64,000 bases of DNA from JAJECS01 sp965198185 (lineage in GTDB: Bacteria > Chloroflexota > UBA11872), in assembly GCA_965198185.1 (NCBI GenBank), contig CBDAOU010000001.1:310001-374000 (forward strand), given 5' to 3'. The notes under the pieces are model-generated. The model was not told where the DNA came from, made no database searches, and saw nothing but the letters and a program-made list of their open reading frames with translations. This document shows positions 40,626-48,511 of this stretch, in pieces (the stretch's first letter is position 1; every line of letters starts with the position of its first letter). The position numbers were made by a program, and so were the translations under genes.

Positions 40626-41860
40626 GACAGCCGGCGGATATCGACCGACGCGCCGGCCGGAAGACCGTTGGCATCGGCCGGAATCCGGATCAGGGCGTCG
40701 GCGCGCACGAGCGTGAAGATGAGGTTCGATGCGCCAAAGATGGGGTCTGCCCAGGTGGAGCCGTCACGCTCGGCGAGGCGCGCCGGGATGAAGTCGACGC
40801 GGCCCGCCGTGGAAGCCACGTTGCGAGCCAGCCGCGCACGCAGCGGCGGTTCGGTGCTGTCGGCCGGTGCACCTTGAAGGCGGCGGATCGTCGGCGCCAC
40901 CAGCAGGTCGAAAACCACCAGCGCGGACACCGGATTGCCAGGCAGGCCGAACACCGGCGTGCCGTCGGCCAACGCCACAATCGACGGCTTGCCGGGCTTG
41001 AGGGCCAGACCATGCGCCAAGATGCCGGGCGACCCCAGCGATCCAATCACGTCCGCCGTGTGATCGCGCGTGCTCACGGAGCTGCCGGCGCTGATCACGA
41101 CCATGTCGCACTCCGCTTGCGCTTCCCGCGCGGCGCTGCGCAACGCCGAACGCACATCGGGCACGATGCCGTAGGCCCGGGCCACGCCACCGGCACGCTC
41201 CACCTCCACGGCAAGCGTGGTCGAGTTCACATCCCGGACTTCGCCGGGTTCCGGCGTTTGGTTGGGCGGCACGATCTCGTCGCCGGTCGCGATCAGCCCC
41301 ACGACGGGTGCTTGGGCAATCGGGACGTGCGTCACGCCGAGCGCGGCCAGCCCGCCAAGGTCCTGTGATCGCAGGCGCGTGCCCTGGGGAACGACCACGG
41401 CGCCCTCGGCCACATCATCGCCGCGCTGGATCACCGCATCTCGGACAGCGACGGGCCGCATGACCTCGATCATGCCGTCATCGATCCACTCGGTGTGCTC
41501 AACCATCACGACCGCGTCGCTGCCTGCCGGCAACATGCCGCCGGTGTGGATCACCATGGCCTCGCCGGGCGAAATGCCACGCCTCGGCGGCGCGCCCATC
41601 GGCACCTCGCCGGCCACGGCGAGGGCGGCGGGCAAGGCCTCGGTCGCGCCAAACGTGTCCGACGCGCGCACGGCGAAGCCGTCCATCAGCGACCGGTCGA
41701 AGGGTGGACTGGGCTCGAGCGCGCGCACAGCGCACGCCGCGACACGACCGGCAGCGGCCGCGAGCGCCGCAGTTTCCACGCGCGGCTCCGGCAAGCCGGC
41801 TTCGAGGAGCCGCTCCAGCGCCGTTTCGGGCGGGACGACGTCGAACAGCTCAGTTGCCAT
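40622..41860 (-). CDS. moeA: Molybdopterin molybdenumtransferase MoeA
   Basis: A 412-residue MoeA. Motifs are PFDRSLMDGFAVRASD, HTGGMLPAGSDAVVMVEH, VGLIATGDEIVPP, VVISAGSSVSTRDHTADVI and PVFGLPGNPVSALVVF with the PGNPVS motif intact. It inserts molybdate into adenylated molybdopterin. It is the first gene of the run moeA, moeA-PBP, comEA, comEC, with overlaps or near-overlaps at each junction. ATG 41860 is chosen by homology; a longer frame upstream crosses the spacer. Two MoeA paralogues could serve different metals or targets. Confidence 0.92.
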   Translation of the reverse strand: MATELFDVVPPETALERLLEAGLPEPRVETAALAAAAGRVAACAVRALEPSPPFDRSLMDGFAVRASDTFGATEALPAALAVAGEVPMGAPPRRGISPGEAMVIHTGGMLPAGSDAVVMVEHTEWIDDGMIEVMRPVAVRDAVIQRGDDVAEGAVVVPQGTRLRSQDLGGLAALGVTHVPIAQAPVVGLIATGDEIVPPNQTPEPGEVRDVNSTTLAVEVERAGGVARAYGIVPDVRSALRSAAREAQAECDMVVISAGSSVSTRDHTADVIGSLGSPGILAHGLALKPGKPSIVALADGTPVFGLPGNPVSALVVFDLLVAPTIRRLQGAPADSTEPPLRARLARNVASTAGRVDFIPARLAERDGSTWADPIFGASNLIFTLVRADALIRIPADANGLPAGASVDIRRLS

Positions 41861-41960
41861 GCCCGCGGCCCGTTTCAGCTGACGCCGGTGTGCTTGATTC
41901 TGTCGCGCGGGCGGCGCGGCGTCCACGCCGGCCCACCCTATACTCGGGCGCCGTTCACCG

Positions 41961-42251
41961 ATGGCTAGGCTGATGTCCGACGCGCCGCAGTCTCGTGACG
42001 ATCCCCGGGCGGCGGCCTCGCTTGATTTCGGTGAGGTTACGGTCGAGGTATCCGTGTGGCGCGGCACTTCCACCTGGCGCGCTGCCGTGCAGGTTGGCCG
42101 GCGTGAAGTTTTAGTCATGGATGCCGCGAGTCGCGACGACGCCCTCACCCGCCTGCGCGAGAGCCTGCTTGCCAACGCGGAAGTGGCCCGTGCGCTCGGG
42201 CTCGCGCCGAAGAGGCGTTGGTCGGCCAATCCGTATTGGAAGGGCCGCTAG
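41961..42251 (+). CDS. Small hypothetical protein
   Basis: A 96-residue protein (or 92 from the second ATG, 41973). A central beta-rich stretch (FGEVTVEVSVWRGTSTWRAA, then VGRREVLVMDA) precedes a helix (DDALTRLRESLLANAEVA) and a basic tail. I do not recognise a family. A perfect TATACT (41939-41944) lies 16 bases before the first ATG, which argues for expression. It diverges from moeA and precedes groEL. Confidence 0.5.
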   Translation: MARLMSDAPQSRDDPRAAASLDFGEVTVEVSVWRGTSTWRAAVQVGRREVLVMDAASRDDALTRLRESLLANAEVARALGLAPKRRWSANPYWKGR

Positions 42252-42312
42252 CCGCGCGAGAGGCCGAGCAAGGTTTCGGCGACTCACTCTGTTTGGCCGG
42301 GAGCCGCTGCGC

Positions 42313-42318
42313 TACAAT
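42313..42318 (+). promoter_or_regulatory. Possible -10 element (TACAAT) upstream of groEL
   Basis: TACAAT lies 100 bases upstream of the groEL ATG. A TTTGGC (42292-42297) 15 bases before it is a weak -35. No CIRCE-like inverted repeat (TTAGCACTC-N9-GAGTGCTAA) is seen in this leader. Confidence 0.25.
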
Positions 42319-42420
42319 TTGGCGCTAACGAAGCCTTTCACCGGCTGATCCGCGCGACGGGCTCTGATATTGCCCGCGCGCCTTTCCCACACGGCTCACA
42401 CAAGCAGGAGGCTGCCGAGT

Positions 42421-44058
42421 ATGCCTGGCAATCCCAAAGAGCTCCGATTCAGCGCCGAGGCCCGCGGCGCCTTGCTGTACGGCGTGGACGCGGTCGCCAA
42501 CGCGGTGCGCGTCACCCTAGGCCCCCGGGGGCGCAATGTGGCGCTCGGCCGCAATTTCGGGGCCCCCGTGGTCACGAACGACGGCGTGACGGTCGCCCGA
42601 GACATCGAGCTCGGAAGCAACTTCGCAAACATGGGCACGCAGCTCATCAAAGAGGCGGCCAGCAAGACCAACGACGTCGCGGGCGACGGCACGACAACCG
42701 CCACGGTCTTGGCGCAGGCCATGATTCACGGCGGCTTGCGGGCGATCGCGGCCGACATGAACCCGATGATTCTCAAGCGCGGGATCCAGAAGGCGCTCAA
42801 GGCGGCTGACGACGCGATCAGCGAGCAATCGCGCGAGGTCGACGAGCCGCGACAGATGGAATGGGTCGCGACGATCTCTTCGGGCGACCCTGAAGTTGGC
42901 CGAATGATCGCCGAGTCGCTGGACCGCGCGGGCAAGAACGGCGCGGTTTCGGTCGAGGAAGGCCGCACGAACGCGCTGGAACTCGAGCTGGTGGACGGCA
43001 TGCAGCTCGACCGCGGCTACATCTCGCCTTACCTGATCAGCAACACCGACCGCATGTCGGCAGAGCTTGAAGACGCCAGCATCTTCGTCACCGACTGGCA
43101 GCTCAAGAGCGCGCAAGACCTCTTGCCGTTCCTGGAGCGCCTGGTGCAGGGCGGACATCGCAACATGCTGATCATTGCCGACGATGTTGAGGGCGACATG
43201 CTGGCGACGCTGGTCGTCAACAAGGCCCGCGGCATCCTCAACTCGATCGCGATCAAGGCGCCGGCCTACGGCGACCGGCGGAAGGCGATGCTTGAGGACA
43301 TCGCGATCTTGACCAAGTCCACGGTGGTGGCGCGCGACCTCGGGGGTGACCTCAAGGACACCCAACTGTCCGTGCTGGGCAAGGCTCGCCGCGTGATGGT
43401 GACCAAGGACGAGACCACCATCGTCGAAGGCGCCGGGTCGACGCGCGACATCAACGCCCGCATCGAGCAGATCCGTGCGGAGATGGACAACACCGATTCG
43501 GCCTACGACCGCGAGAAGCTCCAGGAGCGCGCGGCCAAGCTGGCCGGCGGTGTGGCGGTGCTGCGCGTGGGCGCCCCAACCGAGGTGGAGCTGAAGGAGA
43601 AGAAGCACCGCGTCGAAGATGCCCTGTCGGCGACCCAGGCCGCGGTGGACGAGGGCATCGTGCCCGGTGCCGGGACGGCGTATCTCCGCGCGATGGCCGC
43701 CGTGGACCAGGTGCACAAGGAGCTTTCCGGCGACGAGGCGATTGGGGCCCGGATCGTGCGCGACGCGCTGCCGATTCCCCTGCGTCAGATTGCCGTCAAC
43801 GCCGGCGAGACGGGCGATGTCATCGTCCAGCGCGTCGCCGACGCCGAAGGCCCGATGGGCTACAACGGCGCGGATGGGCAGATCGCCGATCTCACCGAGG
43901 TTGGCGTGGTCGATCCGACGAAGGTCGTCCGAGCCGCGCTGCAAAACGCCGGCAGCGTCGCGGTGATGATTCTTTCCACGGAGACGCTCATCGCGGACCT
44001 GCCGCCGAAGAAGAAGGCGTCGCCGATTCCGCCCAGTGACGACCTCGGCATGATGTAG
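42421..44058 (+). CDS. groL: Chaperonin GroEL
   Basis: A 545-residue group I chaperonin. Motifs are VTLGPRGRNVALGRNFG, VTNDGVTVARDIEL, ASKTNDVAGDGTTTATVLA (ATP site), RGYISPYLISN, KAPAYGDRRKAMLEDIA, GGVAVLRVGAPTEVELKEKK and GIVPGAGTAYL. It refolds proteins with GroES. No groES gene precedes it, and the C-terminus ends DDLGMM rather than in GGM repeats. AGGAGG (42406-42411) is the ribosome site for ATG 42421. A strong hairpin follows the stop. Confidence 0.94.
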   Translation: MPGNPKELRFSAEARGALLYGVDAVANAVRVTLGPRGRNVALGRNFGAPVVTNDGVTVARDIELGSNFANMGTQLIKEAASKTNDVAGDGTTTATVLAQAMIHGGLRAIAADMNPMILKRGIQKALKAADDAISEQSREVDEPRQMEWVATISSGDPEVGRMIAESLDRAGKNGAVSVEEGRTNALELELVDGMQLDRGYISPYLISNTDRMSAELEDASIFVTDWQLKSAQDLLPFLERLVQGGHRNMLIIADDVEGDMLATLVVNKARGILNSIAIKAPAYGDRRKAMLEDIAILTKSTVVARDLGGDLKDTQLSVLGKARRVMVTKDETTIVEGAGSTRDINARIEQIRAEMDNTDSAYDREKLQERAAKLAGGVAVLRVGAPTEVELKEKKHRVEDALSATQAAVDEGIVPGAGTAYLRAMAAVDQVHKELSGDEAIGARIVRDALPIPLRQIAVNAGETGDVIVQRVADAEGPMGYNGADGQIADLTEVGVVDPTKVVRAALQNAGSVAVMILSTETLIADLPPKKKASPIPPSDDLGMM

Positions 44059-44072
44059 CCGAAGGGCGACTT

Positions 44073-44109
44073 GCACGATGCCCGGCACATGATGCGCCGG
44101 GCATCGTGC
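44073..44109 (+). terminator. Hairpin after groEL
   Basis: Perfect 13-base arms, GCACGATGCCCGG (44073-44085) and CCGGGCATCGTGC (44097-44109), with an 11-base loop, start 15 bases after the groEL stop. There is no T run, so it may protect the 3' end or act together with Rho. Confidence 0.5.
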
Positions 44110-44213
44110 GTTAAGGCACCAACGCAGCTTTGACGAGGCCGGCCCGGAGCCCGGCCCGGCGCGGCGCTGGGGAGCCTCCGAAGCAGCAACGGAGATTTCC
44201 GGCCTCCACAGCG

Positions 44214-44300
44214 CCCAATCCGTTCGATAACCCTTCACACAGGCTCAGAGCCTGCCCTGAGTTCACCGAAGGGCGAACGGATTGGGGCTGGGGTTTTTTT
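44214..44300 (+). terminator. Large palindromic repeat ending in T7 (terminator-like)
   Basis: CCCAATCCGTTCG (44214-44226) pairs with CGAACGGATTGGG (44274-44286) around an inner CCCTTC/GAAGGG and AGGCTC/GAGCCT structure. It is followed by CTGGGG and seven T (44294-44300). The inner part is the common GCCTGCCCTGAGTTCACCGA repeat. It may end groEL transcripts. Confidence 0.5.
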
Positions 44301-44513
44301 ACGCGTTCGGGCGTTTTCTTCGTTTTCGAAGTAACGACCCGGTGGCCCAAGCGATCGGCAGCCCGTGGACGCGCGAGTTGCTGCCTGGTTCCAGATATCC
44401 CCAATCGCGCTTGGGCGGTCCCTACATGCAGGCCCTGATGGTGTTTTCCGGAGTGTCCGGGATCGGCTCCGGCATCTTCAGTTCGCGCCAGCGCCGGCGC
44501 TTGAGGCGCTGCT
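44301..44513. other. Gene-free stretch
   Basis: Between the terminator-like repeat and hicA. A short plus-strand frame crosses it without recognisable motifs. Nothing else is seen. Confidence 0.4.
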
Positions 44514-44777
44514 TTACGAGACGTCCCCGCGCATTTTGCGCATTCGCTCTATGAGACCACGTCGGCCCCAACCGGTTTGCTTGGGACCCAAAATCTGGCC
44601 TAGGGTCGTGCGAGGGATCGGGCTGTGCTTTTCCGGAATCGTGGTTCGACGGTAGGTATCGCCCTGCCCAGTGGTAAATAACCGTCCGTGAGGGCTCTGT
44701 CGTTCGGTCCACCCCTCATGTCGGAGAATATCCATCAACTCTCTTGGCGATATCGTGAGCCGCCCACCTGATCCCAC
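44514..44777 (-). CDS. hicA: HicA-like mRNA interferase toxin
   Basis: An 87-residue protein with the HicA double-stranded-RNA-binding-like fold. It begins SPRELMDILRHEGWTERQ, places its likely catalytic His in SPHGRLFTT (HicA GSHxxY position), and ends IPRTTLGQILGP. HicA cuts mRNA and blocks growth when free. The C-terminal 20 residues are a basic extension. The start is GTG 44777, 15 bases after the stop of the HicB-like gene, and the order (hicB then hicA) is one of the two known. Confidence 0.65.
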   Translation of the reverse strand: MGSGGRLTISPRELMDILRHEGWTERQSPHGRLFTTGQGDTYRRTTIPEKHSPIPRTTLGQILGPKQTGWGRRGLIERMRKMRGDVS

Positions 44778-44792
44778 GTCCGCGCAGCGACC

Positions 44793-45194
44793 TTAGGCGA
44801 CAGCCGGAGCCAACGACAGTTGATACTGCGGCAGCCACGGCGGCAACGTTTCCGATGACACCGGTTCAAGCGCCGGCAACCGAGACTGCTGTACATCGCG
44901 CAGACAGTCGAGCACCATTTCCGGCAGCGGGAGAACCTCGATACCGCAGGACGCGAAGACGTTGGCGCGCTCACCATCGGCCTCAACGGAGTTGAGTTCA
45001 AATAGCACAAGTTCCTTGAGCTCGTGTGATACCTGGTCGAGATCGTCCCCGTACGTCGACGTGCCGAACTCCTCGCACACGCCTACCCAGACCGCGTCTT
45101 CGCAGGTGTACGTCATACGCAGCGCAATCAACACCGGCGGATCAATTTCGGCATTAAAGTAGAACTCGATCGAGCACCTCCGGGTGTCATCCAT
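44793..45194 (-). CDS. hicB: HicB-like antitoxin
   Basis: A 133-residue protein. The N-terminal part has the HicB-type partially degraded RNase H fold: SIEFYFNAEIDPPVLIAL, then DAVWVGVCEEFGTSTYGDDL, and DQVSHELKELVLFELNSVE. This corresponds to the usual (W/Y)(V/I)A..PELPG...G(D/E)(T/D) and helix pattern. The C-terminal part has no obvious HTH. ATG 45194 follows a GGAGGGAGG ribosome site by eight bases. It would bind and inactivate HicA. Divergent from known HicB, so the assignment leans on its partner. Confidence 0.6.
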   Translation of the reverse strand: MDDTRRCSIEFYFNAEIDPPVLIALRMTYTCEDAVWVGVCEEFGTSTYGDDLDQVSHELKELVLFELNSVEADGERANVFASCGIEVLPLPEMVLDCLRDVQQSRLPALEPVSSETLPPWLPQYQLSLAPAVA

Positions 45195-45539
45195 GGTCTC
45201 AACCTCCCTCCTCACTTTCGTTCCTCGCCAGCAGTCTCGGAGTATACAAATCGGTCAATGTGACAACCGCAAGGGAAATTGCCATCCATTTCGCCGATTC
45301 GAATACGCTGGCTTACCTTCCGTTAGGTTGGCGTAGGCCAGCCACTCGCCCACAGTCCCACGCGCCATCGCCTGCATCTGGTCCAACGTATCAAGCGACG
45401 GTCGACCGGCAGCACGTGGACGTGTCCGTGCTACGCGGGGAGCACCGACGCTGTCAGTCCGATCAGCGCGAGGCCTCCCGGGCACAACCAGTAACCCCAA
45501 CCACCCCCACGCCGTCTACACGACTCATGGGACGTGCCG
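45195..45539. other. Gene-free stretch between hicB and the sigma factor gene
   Basis: A minus-strand frame encodes a short segment (SLDTLDQMQAMARGTVGEWL) that looks protein-like but has no matching start or context. It may be a remnant. No promoter or repeat is clear. Confidence 0.4.
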
Positions 45540-46652
45540 TTAGGCCAGGAAGTCCTTCAGGCGGCGGGCCAGGCGCGGATGGCGGAGCTTGCGCAGCGCC
45601 TGCGATTCGATCTGGCGGATGCGCTCGCGCGTCAAGCCGAACTCCTGGCCGACCTGATCGAGGGTGCGCGGCGTGTCGTCGTCGAGGCCGTACCGCAGAC
45701 GCAGAATCTTCTGCTCGCGCGGATCGAGCATTTCCATCACGTTGTCGAGCTGCTCGGTCAGCAACTGCCGCGTGGCGGCCTCCATGGGCTCCACCGCGTC
45801 GTCGTCGGGGATGAGGTGCCCAATTTCGGTGTCGCCGTCCTCGCCGATCGGGGTTTCCAGCGAGATGGGCAACCTGGCCGCCTGCTTGAGCTCGCCGATC
45901 TGATCCTCCGACATCTCCATTTCACCGGCGATCTCGTCGTCGGTCGGCTCGCGGCCAAGGCGAAGCTGAAGGTCCCGCTGTACGCGATAGGACTTGGTGA
46001 GCTTCTCGTGCACGTGGACGGGCAGCCGGATGGTCCGGCTCTGCTCGGCGATGGCGCGGGTAACGGCCTGCCGGATCCACCACGTGGCGTAGGTGCTGAA
46101 TTTGTAGCCGCGCCGCCAGTCGAACTTCTCGGCCGCGCGCATCAGCCCGGCGTTGCCTTCCTGGATAAGGTCTAGCAACGGGATGCCGTGCCCGGTGTAT
46201 TTCTTGGCCACGCTCACGACGAGGCGGAGGTTGGCCGTGATGAGGTGCTCGCGCGCACTTTCGTCACCACGCTCGATCCGCTGCGCGAGGTCAACTTCCT
46301 CCTTGGCGGTGAGCAGCAGGATGCGGCCGATCTCATTGAGGTAGCTGCGGACGGTGTCTTGGCTTGCCGATTCAAGCTCGAATTGCTCTTCGCGCTGGCT
46401 GCGGGCGGTGGTGATCGGCGCCGGCTCTTCGGTGCGCTCCTCGGGCCGCTCATCCCGGAGCTCGATTTCTTCCTCGACGAGCCGCTGGCGGAACCACTGC
46501 ACAATCTCGTCGGGGATCTGCGTGGCGTCCGGCAGCACCCGGTTGATGGCGTCGCGGTAGATGAATCCGGGCTCGGCGCCGAGCGCCACCAGCTCGGCCA
46601 GCCCGTTTTCGAGAGTTTCTTCGTCAAGTACGAGAGCGACTTCAAGCGTCAA
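45540..46652 (-). CDS. rpoD: RNA polymerase primary sigma factor (RpoD/SigA type)
   Basis: A 370-residue sigma-70. Region 1.2: DTVRSYLNEIGRILLLTAKE. Region 2: NLRLVVSVAKKYTGHGIPLL, LIQEGNAGLMRAAEKFDWRR, GYKFSTYATWWIRQAVTRAI (the -10 recognition helix). Region 3: RLPVHVHEKLTK. Region 4: LDPREQKILRLRYGLDDDTP and QEFGLTRERIRQIESQALRK (-35 helix). The acidic region before 1.2 is short. The TTG start at 46652 is uncertain. It reads toward HicBA, but a 345-base gap separates them. Confidence 0.92.
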   Translation of the reverse strand: MTLEVALVLDEETLENGLAELVALGAEPGFIYRDAINRVLPDATQIPDEIVQWFRQRLVEEEIELRDERPEERTEEPAPITTARSQREEQFELESASQDTVRSYLNEIGRILLLTAKEEVDLAQRIERGDESAREHLITANLRLVVSVAKKYTGHGIPLLDLIQEGNAGLMRAAEKFDWRRGYKFSTYATWWIRQAVTRAIAEQSRTIRLPVHVHEKLTKSYRVQRDLQLRLGREPTDDEIAGEMEMSEDQIGELKQAARLPISLETPIGEDGDTEIGHLIPDDDAVEPMEAATRQLLTEQLDNVMEMLDPREQKILRLRYGLDDDTPRTLDQVGQEFGLTRERIRQIESQALRKLRHPRLARRLKDFLA

Positions 46653-46978
46653 CGACAGCCCACCTTTGTTCTCATCGGTGCGTCAGCCCCCACCCTGCGC
46701 TGACGGCTCCGGCCCCAGGCTGGCGCGCCGCACCAGCGCATGGGAATCGCGGAAGCTGCGTCTGCCGATCCAGAGTGAAGGGGTCAGATTATGACTCGGG
46801 CGTTCGCCCGCGAGGTCCGGTCGAGGCGTGAACGCAGCAGCCTCATTCAGCGCACGGGTACCAATCTCCACGTAATTGTATACGCCCGCGCCAGCCATGC
46901 GTAAGTAAGGTTTGGGAAAATGGCTTCGTCGTTGCACGGCGCGGGAGCGCGCCTCTATGCTTTACGGTCGGCAGTCGG
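46653..46978. other. Gene-free stretch between divergent sigma factor and cupredoxin genes
   Basis: It must carry the promoters of both genes. A CAGCGCAGGGTGGGGGCTGACG-like palindrome (46683-46706, arms CGTCAGC and GCTGACG) is visible. No firm -10/-35 was assigned. Confidence 0.45.
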
Positions 46979-47440
46979 TTGCCGACCAATCTCCGAGGCA
47001 CTCACATTCCGATTCCCGCGCGGCGCGCCGTGTTTCCGCTGCTGCTGGTCGCGGCATTCCTCTTCGCGGCCTGCGACCAAGGGCTGGCGTATGTCGTGGC
47101 CGAGAATCCGCCGCCCGATTTATTGTTCGCGCCGACCACGGAATGCCTAGAGCCGTCATGCCAGGTGATCGACGTCACGGTGACCGACTTCAAGATCGTG
47201 CCGGCGACCATGTCGACGAGCGCGTCACGGGTTCGCTTCCGCATCACGAATGAGGGCACGTTTACGCACGCGCTGGAGCTTGCTGTCGATCGTGATCCCG
47301 TCACGTCGCCGAACATCGGTGCGGGGCAGACGGGATATCTCGACGTTGACGTCCTGCCGGGCACGCATACGCTGACGTGCCCCATCACGGGCCATGCGGT
47401 GCGGGGACAGCGGGCGACGCTTGAGGTGAGCGGCCGGTAG
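46979..47440 (+). CDS. Cupredoxin-domain lipoprotein with a Gln in the axial-ligand position
   Basis: About 153 residues from TTG 46979, or fewer from GTG 47030. The signal peptide AVFPLLLVAAFLFAAC ends in a lipobox (LFAAC). The mature part forms a cupredoxin fold: DVTVTDFKIVP, RFRITNEGTFTHALEL (first His) and HTLTCPITGHAVRGQRATLE (Cys and second His). The axial Met of plastocyanins is replaced by Gln (GQ in place of GM), as in stellacyanins. It could carry electrons or copper at the outer membrane face near the oxidase. Confidence 0.75.
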   Translation: MPTNLRGTHIPIPARRAVFPLLLVAAFLFAACDQGLAYVVAENPPPDLLFAPTTECLEPSCQVIDVTVTDFKIVPATMSTSASRVRFRITNEGTFTHALELAVDRDPVTSPNIGAGQTGYLDVDVLPGTHTLTCPITGHAVRGQRATLEVSGR

Positions 47441-47483
47441 GGCCGAGCCTGGCGCCCTGGCGCGGGCGGGGCGGATGGGGAAT

Positions 47484-47503
47484 CCCACGCTGCGCGCAGG
47501 CCA
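47484..47503. repeat. Partial copy of the CCCACGCTGCGCGCAG palindrome
   Basis: CCCACGCTGCGCGCAG followed by GCCA; the right arm is cut. The full copy is 130 bases downstream. Confidence 0.5.
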
Positions 47504-47524
47504 CTGCACGTCGAAGGTCCGTTC

Positions 47525-47551
47525 ATGGTTCGACAGGCTCACCACGAACGG
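47525..47551 (-). repeat. Inverted copy of the TTCGTGGTGAGCCTGTCGAA repeat
   Basis: Reverse complement of the repeat at 8613-8639. Here it is embedded in a longer palindrome (CCGTTC...GAACGG, 47519-47551). Confidence 0.65.
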
Positions 47552-47633
47552 ACTTCGCGGGTTTCTGAGACCGGCTCATGCGGGGCGCCCCGATTTGGGC
47601 TTCGGGATCACTCGTGCGGGAAGGTCGGGGAAT

Positions 47634-47665
47634 CCCACGCTGCGCGCAGCGTGGGCCACCGGACA
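47634..47665. repeat. CCCACGCTGCGCGCAGCGTGGG palindrome repeat
   Basis: A perfect 22-base palindrome plus the CCACCGGACA tail shared with 11979-12010. It lies just beyond the ctaG stop. Confidence 0.7.
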
Positions 47666-47676
47666 GGGTCGGAGTG

Positions 47677-48453
47677 CTAGAGCGGCGGACCGGGCGACGC
47701 GGGGTGGGCGTCGGGCCGCTGGTTGAGCCAGCGAATGAACTTGACGCTGAGGATGGTCCAGAGCACCAGCGTGCCGCCCAGCTTCATGATGAGACCGCCG
47801 ATGCGCTGGTCGACGAGCGCCTCGGCCCCGCGCGCAAGCTCGTAGGTGGGGTACAGCGGGTCGTTGGCAAACACGAAGATGGCGCTGAAGAATCCCGACG
47901 GGATGGACAACAGCAGCAGGTAAAGCACCTGCATGGGCGGCACGGCCGGCGGCACGGCGCGCACCCGGCTGAGAACCGGCCACCACATGACGAGACCTCC
48001 GGCGACCATCGTGAGGTGCTCGAAATCGTGGGCGATGCGGTCCTGCAGCGCCGCCTCGTAGAGCGGCGGCATGTGCCAGATCCAGAAGGCGGCGGTGCTG
48101 AGCCCCAGCGCCACCGGCAATCGGGTCAGCTGCTGCGCGACGAACCGCACGGCGCGCACGCGGAAGACGGGCGCCAGCAGCCAGTCCGGGAGCCCAATGA
48201 GCAAGAGGGGCGTGGCCGCAAACGCCAGCAAGCTGTGCTGCAGCATGTGGACGCTGAAATGCGTTTCCGCGAGCGTGTCGAACGGCGGGTGCAGCGTCAC
48301 GAACAGCGTGACCGTCGCGGTCACGAATGCGGCGATCCTGGGCCAAGACACCCGCTCCACCCGGTCCGGGTTCAGCGGGCTCACGGCATAGAGATAACCG
48401 CCCGTGAGCACCAGCAGGCCTAGGGTGATCTCTGGGATCAGATAGAACGTCAT
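47677..48453 (-). CDS. ctaG: Cytochrome c oxidase assembly factor CtaG (caa3 type)
   Basis: A 258-residue membrane protein with about seven helices. Typical segments are THFSVHMLQHSLLAFAATPL (conserved HMxQH), LPDWLLAPVFRV, AAFWIWHMPPLYEAAL (WHxPxLY), HDFEHLTMVAGGLVMWWPVL and, near the end, DQRIGGLIMKLGG. It is needed for caa3 oxidase assembly, probably in copper delivery. It closes the ctaCDEFG operon, 58 bases after ctaF. ATG 48453 is chosen over a TTG one codon earlier. Confidence 0.88.
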   Translation of the reverse strand: MTFYLIPEITLGLLVLTGGYLYAVSPLNPDRVERVSWPRIAAFVTATVTLFVTLHPPFDTLAETHFSVHMLQHSLLAFAATPLLLIGLPDWLLAPVFRVRAVRFVAQQLTRLPVALGLSTAAFWIWHMPPLYEAALQDRIAHDFEHLTMVAGGLVMWWPVLSRVRAVPPAVPPMQVLYLLLLSIPSGFFSAIFVFANDPLYPTYELARGAEALVDQRIGGLIMKLGGTLVLWTILSVKFIRWLNQRPDAHPASPGPPL

Positions 48454-48511
48454 CAACTCAATCTATCAACGGCGCGGCGGCAGCGCGCTTTGGCGTCGGG
48501 CGGGAGGATCT

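Noticed and set aside
38769..40877. A 702-codon open frame on the plus strand
   Set aside because: Mirror of the moeA-PBP gene; composition rich in Arg/His/Gly with no family pattern or ribosome site.
42280..42420. CIRCE element before groEL
   Set aside because: No TTAGCACTC/GAGTGCTAA pair, even allowing two changes.
44282..44554. A 90-codon plus-strand frame after groEL
   Set aside because: It begins inside the palindromic terminator-like repeat and runs antisense into hicA.
45255..45500. An 81-codon minus-strand frame before hicB
   Set aside because: Only a short part looks protein-like; no start context, no family.
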